Assembly (NCBI GenBank): GCA_016793115.1
Contig: JAEUIN010000307.1
Location: 1 to 64,000 of the forward strand
Length of the DNA: 64,000 nt
From: Planctomycetaceae bacterium
GTDB lineage: Bacteria; Planctomycetota; Planctomycetia; Pirellulales; PNKZ01
Direction of reading: 5' to 3'
A model generated the notes under the pieces. The model had not been told where the DNA came from, made no database searches, and saw only the letters and a list, made by a program, of their open reading frames with translations. Position 1 is the stretch's first letter. Each line of letters begins with the position of its first letter. Shown here piece after piece: positions 17,400 through 26,523 of the stretch. A program made the position numbers and the translations under genes.

Positions 17400-18335
17400 T
17401 TAGGCCGCCGCCAACGCCCGGCCGCCGAAACCGCGGCACCACGCGACGGTGCGCGACAGTCCCTCGGCGAGATCGATTTGCGGCTTCCAGCCGAGAGCAT
17501 GAAGCCGAGCGACGTCGGCTTCGAGATGCATCACCTGATCCACTCGATAGGGAATCTCGCCGAAGCCGATCGAGAGCGACGGATCGATTAGGTCGCGAAC
17601 TCGTTCGATGATCGAGCGAACCGTCGCCGTCGTGCCGGAACCAAGATTATAGATCCCGGAAGCGTTGCGATTCTCCGTCACAGCTAGGATCGCGGTCGCG
17701 GCGTCGGCCGCGTAGATGTAGTCCCATCGCTGTTCCCCGGCCGTCGTCGAAGGGCGTTCTCCTCGTAGCAGCTTGAGTGCGACATAGGGAATCAACCACG
17801 ACGGGTCGTCGTGCGGACCATACGAGGAGAACAACCGCAGCCAAGCATGCCGCAAGCCGAGTTCTCCGCAAAGAGCAGCGGTCTCACGGCCGGCGGCGAG
17901 TTTGGCGAGGCCGTAGTGCGTCGTCGGTCGGCAAGACGTTTGCTCGTTGATGCGATTGGAGCAAGGGCCGTATTCCGCCTGCGAGCCGAGACCGATCCAA
18001 TTTTTCGCTCCGGCATAGTAGGCGGTACGAACGAGTTCCAAAGCTTGATCGACGTTGGCGTCTTGCTCGACGTCGTTGCGGGCCGAGTTGACGACACCCC
18101 GCCAAGCGAGATGAATGACGGCCTCGGGGCGGAAATTGACGATCTCTTGTCGCGACGAGGCGAGATCGGCCAAATCGCCGACGATCACTTTTGATTGCAG
18201 CAACACGTCGCGAATGCGGCGCGTGTCGGTGCGTCGGCGGAGCAGCAGCGCGAGTTCGTGTTTGCGAGAGGCGAGGAGTTTGCGCGCGGTGTACGACCCG
18301 ATGAATCCGGCGCCGCCCGTGAGAAGTATCTTCAT
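17400..18335 (-). CDS. NAD(P)-dependent SDR sugar epimerase/reductase
   Basis: 311 residues from ATG 18335 (MKILLTGGAGFIGSYTARKL); further upstream frame is unrelated. GGAGFIG is the cofactor loop; YGLAKLAAG contains the Tyr-x3-Lys catalytic pair, and the C-terminal half (YNLGSGTTATVRSI) is the usual substrate cap of extended SDRs. Lying between CDP-glucose 4,6-dehydratase and the cytidylyltransferase, it most likely reduces or epimerises the CDP-4-keto-6-deoxyglucose product. No C-3 dehydratase (RfbH-like) gene is in the window, so a 6-deoxyhexose, not a 3,6-dideoxyhexose, is the likelier product. Confidence 0.8.
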   Translation of the reverse strand: MKILLTGGAGFIGSYTARKLLASRKHELALLLRRRTDTRRIRDVLLQSKVIVGDLADLASSRQEIVNFRPEAVIHLAWRGVVNSARNDVEQDANVDQALELVRTAYYAGAKNWIGLGSQAEYGPCSNRINEQTSCRPTTHYGLAKLAAGRETAALCGELGLRHAWLRLFSSYGPHDDPSWLIPYVALKLLRGERPSTTAGEQRWDYIYAADAATAILAVTENRNASGIYNLGSGTTATVRSIIERVRDLIDPSLSIGFGEIPYRVDQVMHLEADVARLHALGWKPQIDLAEGLSRTVAWCRGFGGRALAAA

Positions 18336-18405
18336 GCGTCTGCTTCCTTGCAATTCAACCCGAGCATCCTGCAAGGGTCGCGGTCGATTGTCTTGCGTCG
18401 TATCG

Positions 18406-19560
18406 CTAAGCGGCCCTAGCGACCGCGGCGCGTGAGGACGCTGTCGAGTCGTTGTGTTGATAGGTGCCGGCGGCCATGGCCCGCTCGTATTCGGCGATCT
18501 CTTGCAGGCAAGCGCGCTGCGCACCGGCCGGATCGGCGTAGTAGTTACGAAACCACGACGCAGTGCGTTCGATCGCTTCGCCGACGCGCCACTGCGGCCG
18601 CCAACCTAAACGGCCCACGGCCTTGTCGATGCAAAGCTTCAGCAAGCCCGCTTCGTGCGGCTGATTGGGCTCGCCGACATTGCGCCAACCACCGGTTCCC
18701 CAGGCCGCGAAGAAACGATCCGCCAAGGCACCGACGGGGAGTTCATCGCCTGGCAGCGGACCGAAGTTCCACGCCTCGCACCATTGGGCGGAAGGCGATG
18801 CGACCATTTTTGCCGCTAAAGACAAATAGCCCGCAAGCGGCTCAAGCACATGCTGCCAAGGACGCAAAGCCGCTGGATTGCGCAATTCGCCCGGCCTGCC
18901 GTCGACGGCTGCGCGGGCGAGTTCGGTGACGATGCGATCGGCCGCCCAGTCGCCGCCGCCGATGACGTTGCCGGCGCGGGCCGTCGCAATAGAAACTCTC
19001 GTGTAGAGGCTCCGATCGAACGGGAAAAACGACTGTCTATACGAAGAAACTGCGATTTCGGTCGCAGCTTTACTAGCACTGTAAGGGTCGTATCCTCCGA
19101 GCGAATCCGTTTCTCGGTACCCCCAAACCTGTTCGCGGTTTTCGTAACACTTGTCGGTGGTTATGCAGACGACGGCGCACGGGCGACCGATCGTTCGCAG
19201 ACAGTCGAGGACGTTGATCGTACCGTTGACGTTGACTTCAAAGGTCGTGCGTGGATCGGCATAGCTTGCCCGCACAAGCGGTTGGGCGGCCAAATGGAGA
19301 ACGACGTCGGGTTTTGTTTTATACAGAGCTTGGCCCAGTGCGGAGATATCGCGAACGTCCGCCTCAAAGTGGTCGGCCAAGCATTCGCGGACGCCGGAGG
19401 CAGTGAAGTTGTTCGGTTGCGTGTTCGGCGGCAAAGCATATCCGACGACGCGCGCTCCCAGCCTGGCCAGCCAAAGCGCGAGCCACGAGCCCTTGAACCC
19501 CGTGTGGCCGGTAACGAACACCGTCTTATTGGCCAGCGCTGCGGCGATTTCCTGAATCAT
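18406..19560 (-). CDS. rfbG: CDP-glucose 4,6-dehydratase
   Basis: 384 residues from ATG 19560 (MIQEIAAALANKTVFVTG); an ATG 12 bases earlier is equally possible. VTGHTGFKGSWLALWL is the signature cofactor segment of the CDP-glucose dehydratase group, ITTDKCYENREQVWGY and YSASKAATE hold the Thr/Asp/Lys and Tyr-x3-Lys active-site residues. It converts CDP-D-glucose to CDP-4-keto-6-deoxyglucose in the cytoplasm. It is the first gene of the minus-strand unit running to the sulfotransferase and is divergent from the initiating sugar transferase at 19804. Confidence 0.92.
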   Translation of the reverse strand: MIQEIAAALANKTVFVTGHTGFKGSWLALWLARLGARVVGYALPPNTQPNNFTASGVRECLADHFEADVRDISALGQALYKTKPDVVLHLAAQPLVRASYADPRTTFEVNVNGTINVLDCLRTIGRPCAVVCITTDKCYENREQVWGYRETDSLGGYDPYSASKAATEIAVSSYRQSFFPFDRSLYTRVSIATARAGNVIGGGDWAADRIVTELARAAVDGRPGELRNPAALRPWQHVLEPLAGYLSLAAKMVASPSAQWCEAWNFGPLPGDELPVGALADRFFAAWGTGGWRNVGEPNQPHEAGLLKLCIDKAVGRLGWRPQWRVGEAIERTASWFRNYYADPAGAQRACLQEIAEYERAMAAGTYQHNDSTASSRAAVARAA

Positions 19561-19803
19561 GAGTCCCGGCATCCATGCCAACGTTCGCGACTGCGCTTTC
19601 GGCGCACATTTCATGCCGGCGTACCTTATCGCGCTCGAAGAATCCGGGTCAACGTCGAACGGCGAATCCGTCGTCGCGGAATCGTCGATCGCAAGGGGCA
19701 TCGATCTAGTCTTATCGTGGAATTTGCAGTAAATGTCGCCGTCTACGAACATGCGCGAGCCTCGCCGGCAGCGGTGGCTTACGGGAACTCCGACGTATTA
19801 ACG

Positions 19804-20538
19804 ATGTCTAATGTTCGAACTCCGCCGGAAAGCCGAGTGCGGCCTGCTCATCCGACCGCGACGCGGCAGGCATTACGCGTTGTCTTGCGCGATCTGGCCG
19901 ACCGGAGCGACGTACTGTCGCCTTCGGGCAACTTAACTATCGGCTACCGATTGACGAAGCGCGCCATCGACCTAATCGGAGCGTCGCTGCTGCTCGTAAC
20001 GCTGTCTCCGCTGATGCTCGCCGTCATCCTGCTGCTAACCGTCACGACGCGAGGAAAGCCGATCCTAAGGCAGAACCGCGTCGGCAAACATGGGCGTACG
20101 TTTGCGATGTACAAGTTTCGCAGTATGCGAATTTACCAGTCATTCGACGAGCCGCTCGTCGAGAATCAACTCAACGCACCTGCATTCAAGAATTTTCGCG
20201 ATCCACGCGTTACGCGGGTTGGCAATGTTCTACGTCGGCTAAGCATCGACGAGTTACCGCAACTCTGGAACGTGCTCCGCGGCGAAATGTCGTTAGTCGG
20301 CCCGCGCCCGGCTCTGCCGCGCGAGACTGAGGCTTACACGACACGGCAGCGAGCTCGACTTTCCGTCGTCCCTGGACTTACGGGCCTTTGGCAGATCAGC
20401 GGTCGTTGTGATATCCGCGATTTCGACGACTGGATTGCGCTAGATTTGGCTTACATCCGGGGTCAGAGTCTGCGACTCGACCTGAGTATACTGTGTCGTA
20501 CGCCATGGTCGGTTTTGAGTTGCCGCGGCGCTTACTAG
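19804..20538 (+). CDS. Undecaprenyl-phosphate sugar transferase (initiating, bacterial sugar transferase domain)
   Basis: 244 residues from ATG 19804; the same frame is open far upstream but only as the antisense of rfbG. After a 40-residue cytoplasmic tail, one hydrophobic segment (LIGASLLLVTLSPLMLAVIL) is followed by the bacterial sugar-transferase core: NRVGKHGRTFAMYKFRSM, SIDELPQLWNVLRGEMSLVG and PGLTGLWQISGR. These monotopic membrane enzymes start polysaccharide repeat units by transferring a sugar-1-phosphate to undecaprenyl phosphate. It probably initiates the glycan assembled by the surrounding genes. It is of the short type without the five-helix N-terminal domain. Confidence 0.9.
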   Translation: MSNVRTPPESRVRPAHPTATRQALRVVLRDLADRSDVLSPSGNLTIGYRLTKRAIDLIGASLLLVTLSPLMLAVILLLTVTTRGKPILRQNRVGKHGRTFAMYKFRSMRIYQSFDEPLVENQLNAPAFKNFRDPRVTRVGNVLRRLSIDELPQLWNVLRGEMSLVGPRPALPRETEAYTTRQRARLSVVPGLTGLWQISGRCDIRDFDDWIALDLAYIRGQSLRLDLSILCRTPWSVLSCRGAY

Positions 20539-20557
20539 GAAATGCGGCGGCGCTCCG

Positions 20558-20995
20558 ATGAGTCGCGACGAAAATAGCCCGCAACGCGCGCTGAAGTCCG
20601 CCTACGCGATGCTTTGCGCGTATTGGCTGGTGCACGTCGTCGCGATGCATATTCCGCTTGGTCAGGATCCGAACCTAAAGAAGGCTGCGGATCACTTTGA
20701 CAAACTCGTGCACTTCGCCTTTTACGGTGGATTCGCTTTCGTTTTGGTGGCCGTGTGGGATCTACGTCGCCGATTGATTCCCACAACTTGGCCTGATTCA
20801 CAGCCATGGCGATATGCGCTGGTTGCGGCGCTCATGATGCTCCACGCCTTAATCGACGAGGTGACGCAACCTTGGACGGGGCGCAAATGGGAGTGGAGCG
20901 ATCTCGCGGCCGATTTCGCCGGAGTCGTCGCATTTCTCACGCTCTGGAGCAGTTGCGGCGAACGACTGCTTCGTCGATTCGGAAAAGGAGCGTGA
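20558..20995 (+). CDS. VanZ-like membrane protein
   Basis: 145 residues with about four hydrophobic segments. DKLVHFAFYGGFAFVLV and LIDEVTQPWTGRKWEWSDL resemble the H-x3-(F/Y) and E-x4-P/R-x2-D-x-D pattern of VanZ-family proteins, which occur beside exopolysaccharide and teicoplanin-resistance genes but have no firmly assigned chemistry. It starts 19 bases after the initiating sugar transferase, so they are likely co-transcribed, and it ends one base from the convergent metallopeptidase gene. Confidence 0.75.
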   Translation: MSRDENSPQRALKSAYAMLCAYWLVHVVAMHIPLGQDPNLKKAADHFDKLVHFAFYGGFAFVLVAVWDLRRRLIPTTWPDSQPWRYALVAALMMLHALIDEVTQPWTGRKWEWSDLAADFAGVVAFLTLWSSCGERLLRRFGKGA

Positions 20996-20996
20996 G

Positions 20997-21980
20997 CTAG
21001 CGCGGCTGCTGTAACGACGTCACAAACTCCTGATAGTCGCGATCGATCTGTTCCCATGATTTCTCGGGAAAGAGCGATTTTGCCGCGGCGGAGCCTTGAG
21101 GATCCTTGTCGTGCGAGGCGCGAAAACGATGATAAAACTCCGCCAAAAGCTTTTGCTCTTGGAGATACAGGCAGAAATAGCGGGCCTGTGCGTAATTCAG
21201 GCCGACATTAACGCCGCGGAAATCGTCTGTCGCGAAGAGGGCTTCTAAAGAGCCCAGTCGATTTCGAGCGACCGCTTCTTGGAGCGACGGCAGACGCCAA
21301 TTCGGAAGCCCCTCAAGCTCACCCTCGTTCGGCAAGAACCGGCTTTGTTCGTAGAGCGACGCCAGCCCTTCATTGAACCAGTCCGGAACGTGCGGGAAGT
21401 CGAAATCGATGAGTGCATGCGTGAGCTCATGAATCAGCGTGCCGCCGCCCGTCGCAATGTTCATCACAAGCGTGCGCCGTTCCGGCTTATAGTAGCCGTA
21501 GACGCTTATGCCTTGGTCGCCGAAAAGCGCTTCGGCATAACAGTCGTAGCTCCGCTCTCCGTTGAAAAGCAGAACGGTGATCGGGGTCGACGGCGACGTG
21601 CGAAAATAGGCGTTGCCGAGTGAGCGAGCCGCCGGCGCGATCGTTCGTGTATACCAGATCGAAAGCTGCGATTCATCCATATCGCCGGCGATCACGAACG
21701 GAACTCGCACGATTACAGAGCACTCGCCGCCAAGCCGCGGTTTCAATTCGGCGGCCGTCGCTTCGCAATCGGCGACCAACCGATTCTTTAAGTCGTCCGC
21801 GATCTTCGCATGTCGTTCCGAGTCCGACTTTGCATTCCGCAGCGGCTCGTCGGCGTGCAGGACATGGTTGCCGCTGATGACTCCATTGCCGCCTGGGCGC
21901 CACCATTGAGTCAGCGCGAGCGACGCAGCTACGATCGGCACCGGGCCGAGCAGCATCACGGCGAGACGCGAGGAAATCAC
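20997..21980 (-). CDS. Exported gluzincin-like metallopeptidase (DUF1570-like)
   Basis: 327 residues from GTG 21980; ATG 21956 is an alternative. The N-terminal 25 residues are hydrophobic (LAVMLLGPVPIVAASLAL), a signal peptide or anchor. His184-Glu185-Leu-Thr-His188 (HELTHALID) with WFNEGLASLY about 16 residues later (Glu204) gives the two His and one Glu zinc ligands of gluzincin peptidases. Many planctomycetes have such DUF1570-like proteins. I infer a zinc-dependent peptidase outside the cytoplasm. Substrate unknown, with no clear link to glycan synthesis. Confidence 0.7.
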   Translation of the reverse strand: MISSRLAVMLLGPVPIVAASLALTQWWRPGGNGVISGNHVLHADEPLRNAKSDSERHAKIADDLKNRLVADCEATAAELKPRLGGECSVIVRVPFVIAGDMDESQLSIWYTRTIAPAARSLGNAYFRTSPSTPITVLLFNGERSYDCYAEALFGDQGISVYGYYKPERRTLVMNIATGGGTLIHELTHALIDFDFPHVPDWFNEGLASLYEQSRFLPNEGELEGLPNWRLPSLQEAVARNRLGSLEALFATDDFRGVNVGLNYAQARYFCLYLQEQKLLAEFYHRFRASHDKDPQGSAAAKSLFPEKSWEQIDRDYQEFVTSLQQPR

Positions 21981-22081
21981 GAGCGCTACCTGAATGGAGT
22001 ATACCGACGAGCCGATACCATTCTAATCGTTCGTGACGTCGAGGAAAGGAAGCAGCCGGAATCGTCGAGGTCTTAGTGACC

Positions 22082-23566
22082 CTACGATTTCAACATCTTT
22101 GCCAATTCGGAATAAGCGCTCCAACCGCCCGCGATCAGCAGGCCGGCGACGGACAGCCAAAGGAAAGCGTCCCAAACGCGCCCAGGCGCGATCCGGGGAT
22201 CGCAGCGGCGATAACGATAGTAGAGTGCCGCTCCGCCCAGCAGCGGTAGGAGCATCGCTTGGGCAAGCCCGGCGATGATGACCAGGGCCACGGGATCCTT
22301 CGACCAGCAGTACACGACGAACTGTAGGAAGGGAAATAAGGCGCAAAGAATTTTGACCCAACGACGCCGAGCGGCCTCGTCGCGGTCGACCAAGCCATAA
22401 ACGCCGAGTGCGTCGGCGGCAACGCGCGAGTTGCCCGCAGTCGCGACGAACAATGTGGAATACAGCACGGCAAAAGCACCGAAGAGGAACATCTCGTCCC
22501 CCCACGGGTGGAAGACATCTTCGTACATCGCCGCGAGAGTTCGGACGAGCCCCTCTTTCGACGGCGACAATCCACGCGGATGCAGAACCGCGGCTCCGAG
22601 AACGTAGAAGGCCATTGTCGCGAACGTGTAAATCACCATCGAGCACCAAGCATCCCAGCGCATCACGCGCATCCACCCGTTGGCGCGATCGGCCCAGGCG
22701 CTCGTCGAATTACGTTTCCCGGTGAAGCGAGCATAGCCGCATTCGAGGCACCAATAGGGATAGGCAATCAGTTCCGACGCCCCGACGCCGATGATGCCGA
22801 ACGTCGCCAAAGCGGTGGCCAGCGCACCGGCCTTCTCAGGCAAGCGGAATGAAAGACCTTGCTTGATGTAACTCCAGCCGACTTCGGCCTGCGAAAAATA
22901 CGGCAATGCGAAGACATTAAATACGGTAACGGCAGTGAAGCCGGCGACGAGGATCGTCGACGTGTGCTGCACGATCCTATACCGACCGACGACGAGGAGG
23001 ACGGCCGTCACCACCGTCGTGATCGCCGAGTAGATGACGTCATCGTACGTATAGGCGCTCGGCAAAGAAGCTAACGTTCCGGCCGTGCGAGCTGCTTCGA
23101 TTGCGTTTAGTCGGGCTAGGAAGTCGCCCGTGAGCGGAAACTTCATCGCCAGCAACTGGCCGACGCCGCCGAGGATGCCGCCGAGTTGTCCGACGGCGCT
23201 CGTCGCGAACATTGCCAGCCAGGCCCAGACAAGCCAGCCGACGCGGAGTCGCGGTCCCGGCACCCGATCAAGTCCGTCGATCGTCGACACGCCTTCGGCA
23301 ACGGCATAGCGACCGAACTCAATTTGCACGAACACCTTGATCACACAACCGATTAAGATCAGCCAGAGCAGCGAATAGCCCGCGTCGGCCCCTGTCTTGG
23401 TCGTCCCGATCAACTCGCCGGAGCCGACGATCGACGCCGCGATAATCAGTCCCGGGCCGAGGCGGCGAAGAATCCCGCCGATCGAACTTGGCGGATCGAC
23501 CACGTCCCAATCTTTGGGGACGTCGGACGACCTCGGTTGCGGCGGCTTGCTGGGAGATGCAGTCAT
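22082..23566 (-). CDS. Nramp-superfamily-like membrane carrier with altered metal motifs
   Basis: 494 residues with about 11-12 hydrophobic segments. LGPGLIIAASIVGSGELIG aligns with the first Nramp helix, but the metal-binding DPGN is GSGE here; in the sixth-helix region GVGASELIAYPYW stands where MPH is usual. The fold is kept but the known Mn/Fe ligands are not, so the substrate may not be a transition metal. ATG 23566 (MTASPSKPPQP) is chosen; ATG 23593 and TTG 23605 are in frame upstream. The gene stands alone between the metallopeptidase and a lipoprotein gene. Confidence 0.75.
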   Translation of the reverse strand: MTASPSKPPQPRSSDVPKDWDVVDPPSSIGGILRRLGPGLIIAASIVGSGELIGTTKTGADAGYSLLWLILIGCVIKVFVQIEFGRYAVAEGVSTIDGLDRVPGPRLRVGWLVWAWLAMFATSAVGQLGGILGGVGQLLAMKFPLTGDFLARLNAIEAARTAGTLASLPSAYTYDDVIYSAITTVVTAVLLVVGRYRIVQHTSTILVAGFTAVTVFNVFALPYFSQAEVGWSYIKQGLSFRLPEKAGALATALATFGIIGVGASELIAYPYWCLECGYARFTGKRNSTSAWADRANGWMRVMRWDAWCSMVIYTFATMAFYVLGAAVLHPRGLSPSKEGLVRTLAAMYEDVFHPWGDEMFLFGAFAVLYSTLFVATAGNSRVAADALGVYGLVDRDEAARRRWVKILCALFPFLQFVVYCWSKDPVALVIIAGLAQAMLLPLLGGAALYYRYRRCDPRIAPGRVWDAFLWLSVAGLLIAGGWSAYSELAKMLKS

Positions 23567-23673
23567 GACGTCGGTGCGACGGTAGCGTTGCATGGATGCA
23601 GGCAACGATTACAACCGCGTCGCGGCATGATGTAAAGCGAAAACCGACCGTTCTTAACGCCGGCTTTGCCCGC

Positions 23674-24003
23674 CTAGCGAGTACGACGTGTCGAACTTGA
23701 TTGCATCGTGACGCGTCCGCTCATCGGTTGAACTTGCGGCGCGGGCGGCTTTGGGACGGACGGCGGCTCCAGTTGCTGTTGCGGCTGGACTTCGCCTTCG
23801 ATCACCGGCCCTTCTTCAACGATGACTTCGCCGCCTCCGTAGCCCGAGAGTATCGAGCCCCGTCGGGCAAGTCCGCAGTATTGTGAGTTGGTTCCGCCCG
23901 CTTCCGTCGGTCCGCAGTAGTCGCACGACTCGGCGCACATTTTACAGCCGGATGACGACAGCGCAAGCAGGGCGACCGTCGAAGCCAAAAACAACTTCTT
24001 CAT
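23674..24003 (-). CDS. Small Cys-rich lipoprotein
   Basis: 109 residues. MKKLFLASTVALLALSSSGC is a type II signal peptide with a lipobox ending at Cys20. The mature part starts CKMCAESCDYCG with five cysteines in about 25 residues, then a Gly-rich stretch and a Pro/Gln-rich tail (PQQQLEPPSVPKPPAP). That suggests a surface-exposed or periplasmic lipid-anchored protein with a small disulfide or metal knot and a flexible tail. Function unknown. It is divergent from the GT39 gene across a 150-base gap. Confidence 0.7.
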   Translation of the reverse strand: MKKLFLASTVALLALSSSGCKMCAESCDYCGPTEAGGTNSQYCGLARRGSILSGYGGGEVIVEEGPVIEGEVQPQQQLEPPSVPKPPAPQVQPMSGRVTMQSSSTRRTR

Positions 24004-24155
24004 AACCTCGTCTCCGAGATCGCGCTTAGCGATCGACCGAGCGGCGGATGATCCGTCGAAGCGCTCTGGGATGAAAAATTCCGTAGCGGTATGATCGGCC
24101 GAAAAGTCGGCATAACCCGCATCTTTTTACATTGCCCGCCGCAGATTCTCCTTTG

Positions 24156-25772
24156 ATGTCGAAACAACCCGATAGTGACATTGCGCAAGTTCCGCAGACT
24201 CGCCGCTCACTGCCGGCAATGCGAATCTTGCTTTGCTTGCTCGTCGCGGCGTTTGCCGTTCGAGTCATCGGGCTCGACCGGCCGCTTGTCGGCAACTTCG
24301 CGACGAAAAGCGCGGTATACGGAATGATCGCGCGCAACTGGGCTCTGGGCCGAGCCCCATTTTGGCGCCCGACGATCGACCTCTCAGCAGGCGACGAGCG
24401 AGCTTGGCATCTCATGGAATGGCCGGCATCGGCCTACCTCACCGGCGCGTGCTGGAAATGCTTCGGAGGCTCGCTCGATGCCTGGGGCCGTGGAGTCTCG
24501 CTGGCGAGTTCCGTCGCAGCCGTTGCGCTCACGTATCTGCTTGCTCGTCGTTGGCTCGGTGAGAAGGCTGCGTTGATCGCCGCCGCCGTCGTCGCGTTTT
24601 CGCCGGTCAGCATCGTCTACGGGCAATGTTTTATGCTTGAAGCGTCGGTGCTCGCGCTCTCGCTCGGCGTCTTATATGCCTTTCAGAGCGCCCTCGACGA
24701 CGGTGCCTTAAAGTGGTTCGCAGTCTCCGCACCGTGTCTCACGCTTGTCGTACTGACGAAGATCTACATGCTGGTTCTTGTCGTACCGCTCGCTGCGATG
24801 ATTTGGGAGCGGCGCGCTAACGACGGGCGTAATCTGTTCTTCGCCGTTGCGACAATCACTGCGTCGATGCTGCCTGTGGCGGCCTGGTACGGCGTCGTCC
24901 TTTCGATCTCACCTGTCGATAGTCCCGCCGCCGAATATCATCCGATCGGCCGGTCCGCGATCCACGGCATACCGCATCCGTTACTCTTCGATGTCGGCTA
25001 TTGGGGGCGACTTCTAGGTGATTTGGCGACGCATGTCCTCACGCCGGTTGGACTCGCATTAGCCTGCTGCGGCCTGTTCGCAAATCGCTTTCGTTCTTGT
25101 CGCCCGCTCGCCGCGGTCTTGTTCGCGCTACCGATCTTACTCCCGCTCAAGTTTCACGCAGCGAACTACTACTATGTCGTCCTGCTGCCGGCCTTGGCGC
25201 TCGCTACAGGCGCTGGTTGGAACGTCATCGAAAGCCGCCGGCCCTGGCGACCACGAACTCAAGCGGCGATCGCCGTCCTGTCGGTTGTGATCGCCCTACG
25301 GTTCGCCGTCGGTGCAGCGTATCGCACTCCGGAAGAAGACGTCGCCGTGTTGCCGGCGGCTCGCGCCGCTCAAGAAATGCTTGGGCCCGACGAGCCGGTC
25401 GCCACGCTGCACGGTTCCGGCGTCGATCTCTTGTATTATTGCGATCGTCGCGGTTGGGCGCTCGATGCGGGCGATCAGCGATTTGGCGAGAAGCTTGCCG
25501 ACGCGAAAGCCCGCGGAGCGCGACATCTCGTTATCGCCGATCTGGCGAGTGCCATGAAGCGGCCGGATGTCAGCCGTCTACTGTCGTCGTTGCCGGTCGT
25601 GCGTTCAGGGGACGACTGGCGAATTCTGTCGCTGACTCCGCCGATTTCGACTGTGAAAAACGTTGCTGCAAGCAAGTCGGTGAATTCGGAACTTCCGTCC
25701 GCAGTTGAGAGCGCCAAGTCCACAGCAATGGAATTCCAGCCGCTCCGGGAATCAAGTACCGCAATGCGGTAA
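24156..25772 (+). CDS. GT39/PMT-type membrane glycosyltransferase
   Basis: 538 residues from ATG 24156 (MSKQPDSDIAQ); a TTG eight codons earlier is in frame. About ten hydrophobic helices follow a short cytoplasmic tail. The first loop (GNFATKSAVYGMIARNWALG) resembles the periplasmic catalytic loop of ArnT/PMT-like enzymes, but it lacks the usual Asp-Glu pair. These enzymes transfer a sugar from polyprenyl phosphate to a lipid or protein outside the membrane. The final 203 bases overlap the convergent gene at 25570; the last 45 residues look unlike a PMT domain. Confidence 0.75.
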   Translation: MSKQPDSDIAQVPQTRRSLPAMRILLCLLVAAFAVRVIGLDRPLVGNFATKSAVYGMIARNWALGRAPFWRPTIDLSAGDERAWHLMEWPASAYLTGACWKCFGGSLDAWGRGVSLASSVAAVALTYLLARRWLGEKAALIAAAVVAFSPVSIVYGQCFMLEASVLALSLGVLYAFQSALDDGALKWFAVSAPCLTLVVLTKIYMLVLVVPLAAMIWERRANDGRNLFFAVATITASMLPVAAWYGVVLSISPVDSPAAEYHPIGRSAIHGIPHPLLFDVGYWGRLLGDLATHVLTPVGLALACCGLFANRFRSCRPLAAVLFALPILLPLKFHAANYYYVVLLPALALATGAGWNVIESRRPWRPRTQAAIAVLSVVIALRFAVGAAYRTPEEDVAVLPAARAAQEMLGPDEPVATLHGSGVDLLYYCDRRGWALDAGDQRFGEKLADAKARGARHLVIADLASAMKRPDVSRLLSSLPVVRSGDDWRILSLTPPISTVKNVAASKSVNSELPSAVESAKSTAMEFQPLRESSTAMR

Positions 25773-26523
25773 GCAGTCCGACGACCGCCATGGTCGACGC
25801 CGGAGCGACGTCGGCGAAGAGATATGCCAGAGCGGCATCGCGCGTGCCGATGCCGCATAACGTCGCAGGCAGAAGCCCGGCGAAGATGGCAATCGCCATG
25901 CGTTGCATCGCCGCCGGCAAGGCGACGTTCACACCGCAAGCGACGAGAAACAAGATTAGTTGAGTGAAGTGGAACGTCCAGAGCAACGCCGTCATCGCGA
26001 CCAGCGTCGTCAATTCGAATTTAGTGCCGCCGGGGCGGAGGCGCCGACGCTCCCAGGCCACGAGCCCGACGACGGCGACGGCAACGGCGAGTGCGACCCA
26101 GACCGGCTTGCCGCTCGCGCCCAGTGCGATACCGCAGAGAAGCACTGCGACATCGGCGACTTTTTCCCACACGGCGCGAAATGCGGCGTGTTTGCGTTCG
26201 GTCGCGCCAAGGTCGGCGACCATCGCGGCTTTGCCGACGTCGCCGAGCTTGCCCGGAACGACGAGGTTCAGCGCCGAAGCGATAAGGGTTTGACGCACGC
26301 TCTCCTTCAGACCGAATATCGCCAACGGACGCATTAGCAGTCGCCACCGCCAAGCCGAGACGACGACCTGCGGCGGGAACATCGCCAACGCCAAGAGCAG
26401 CGCCTTGCGATCGATCGAAGAGGCTTGGCGGGCCACTTCGCGCCAATCCGCGGACTGCCACAAGACGGCGGCGATCGCCAGCGTCGCCGCAATCTTGGCT
26501 GCGAAGGTTATCTTGCGGCGCAC
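25570..26523 (-). CDS. Flippase-like membrane protein (UPF0104/AglD type)
   Basis: 317 residues from GTG 26523. About seven hydrophobic helices; RQTLIASALNLVVPGKLGD and ATLCGIGTRDAALAYLFA match the conserved 'N..lP...GD..k' and 'G.R......' signatures of the lysylphosphatidylglycerol-synthetase membrane-domain family, members of which are thought to flip lipids or polyprenyl-linked sugars. The last 45 or so residues (after LLWTWRSQL) are hydrophilic and are encoded in the 203-base overlap with the GT39 gene. The start overlaps the upstream toroid-like gene by 16 bases. Confidence 0.75.
   Translation of the reverse strand: MRRKITFAAKIAATLAIAAVLWQSADWREVARQASSIDRKALLLALAMFPPQVVVSAWRWRLLMRPLAIFGLKESVRQTLIASALNLVVPGKLGDVGKAAMVADLGATERKHAAFRAVWEKVADVAVLLCGIALGASGKPVWVALAVAVAVVGLVAWERRRLRPGGTKFELTTLVAMTALLWTFHFTQLILFLVACGVNVALPAAMQRMAIAIFAGLLPATLCGIGTRDAALAYLFADVAPASTMAVVGLLTALRYLIPGAAGIPLLWTWRSQLRTEVPNSPTCLQQRFSQSKSAESATEFASRPLNARPATTTVDG

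Noticed and set aside
18850..19803. Upstream extension of the initiating sugar transferase frame
   Set aside because: It runs antisense through rfbG; the ATG at 19804 gives a protein of normal length.
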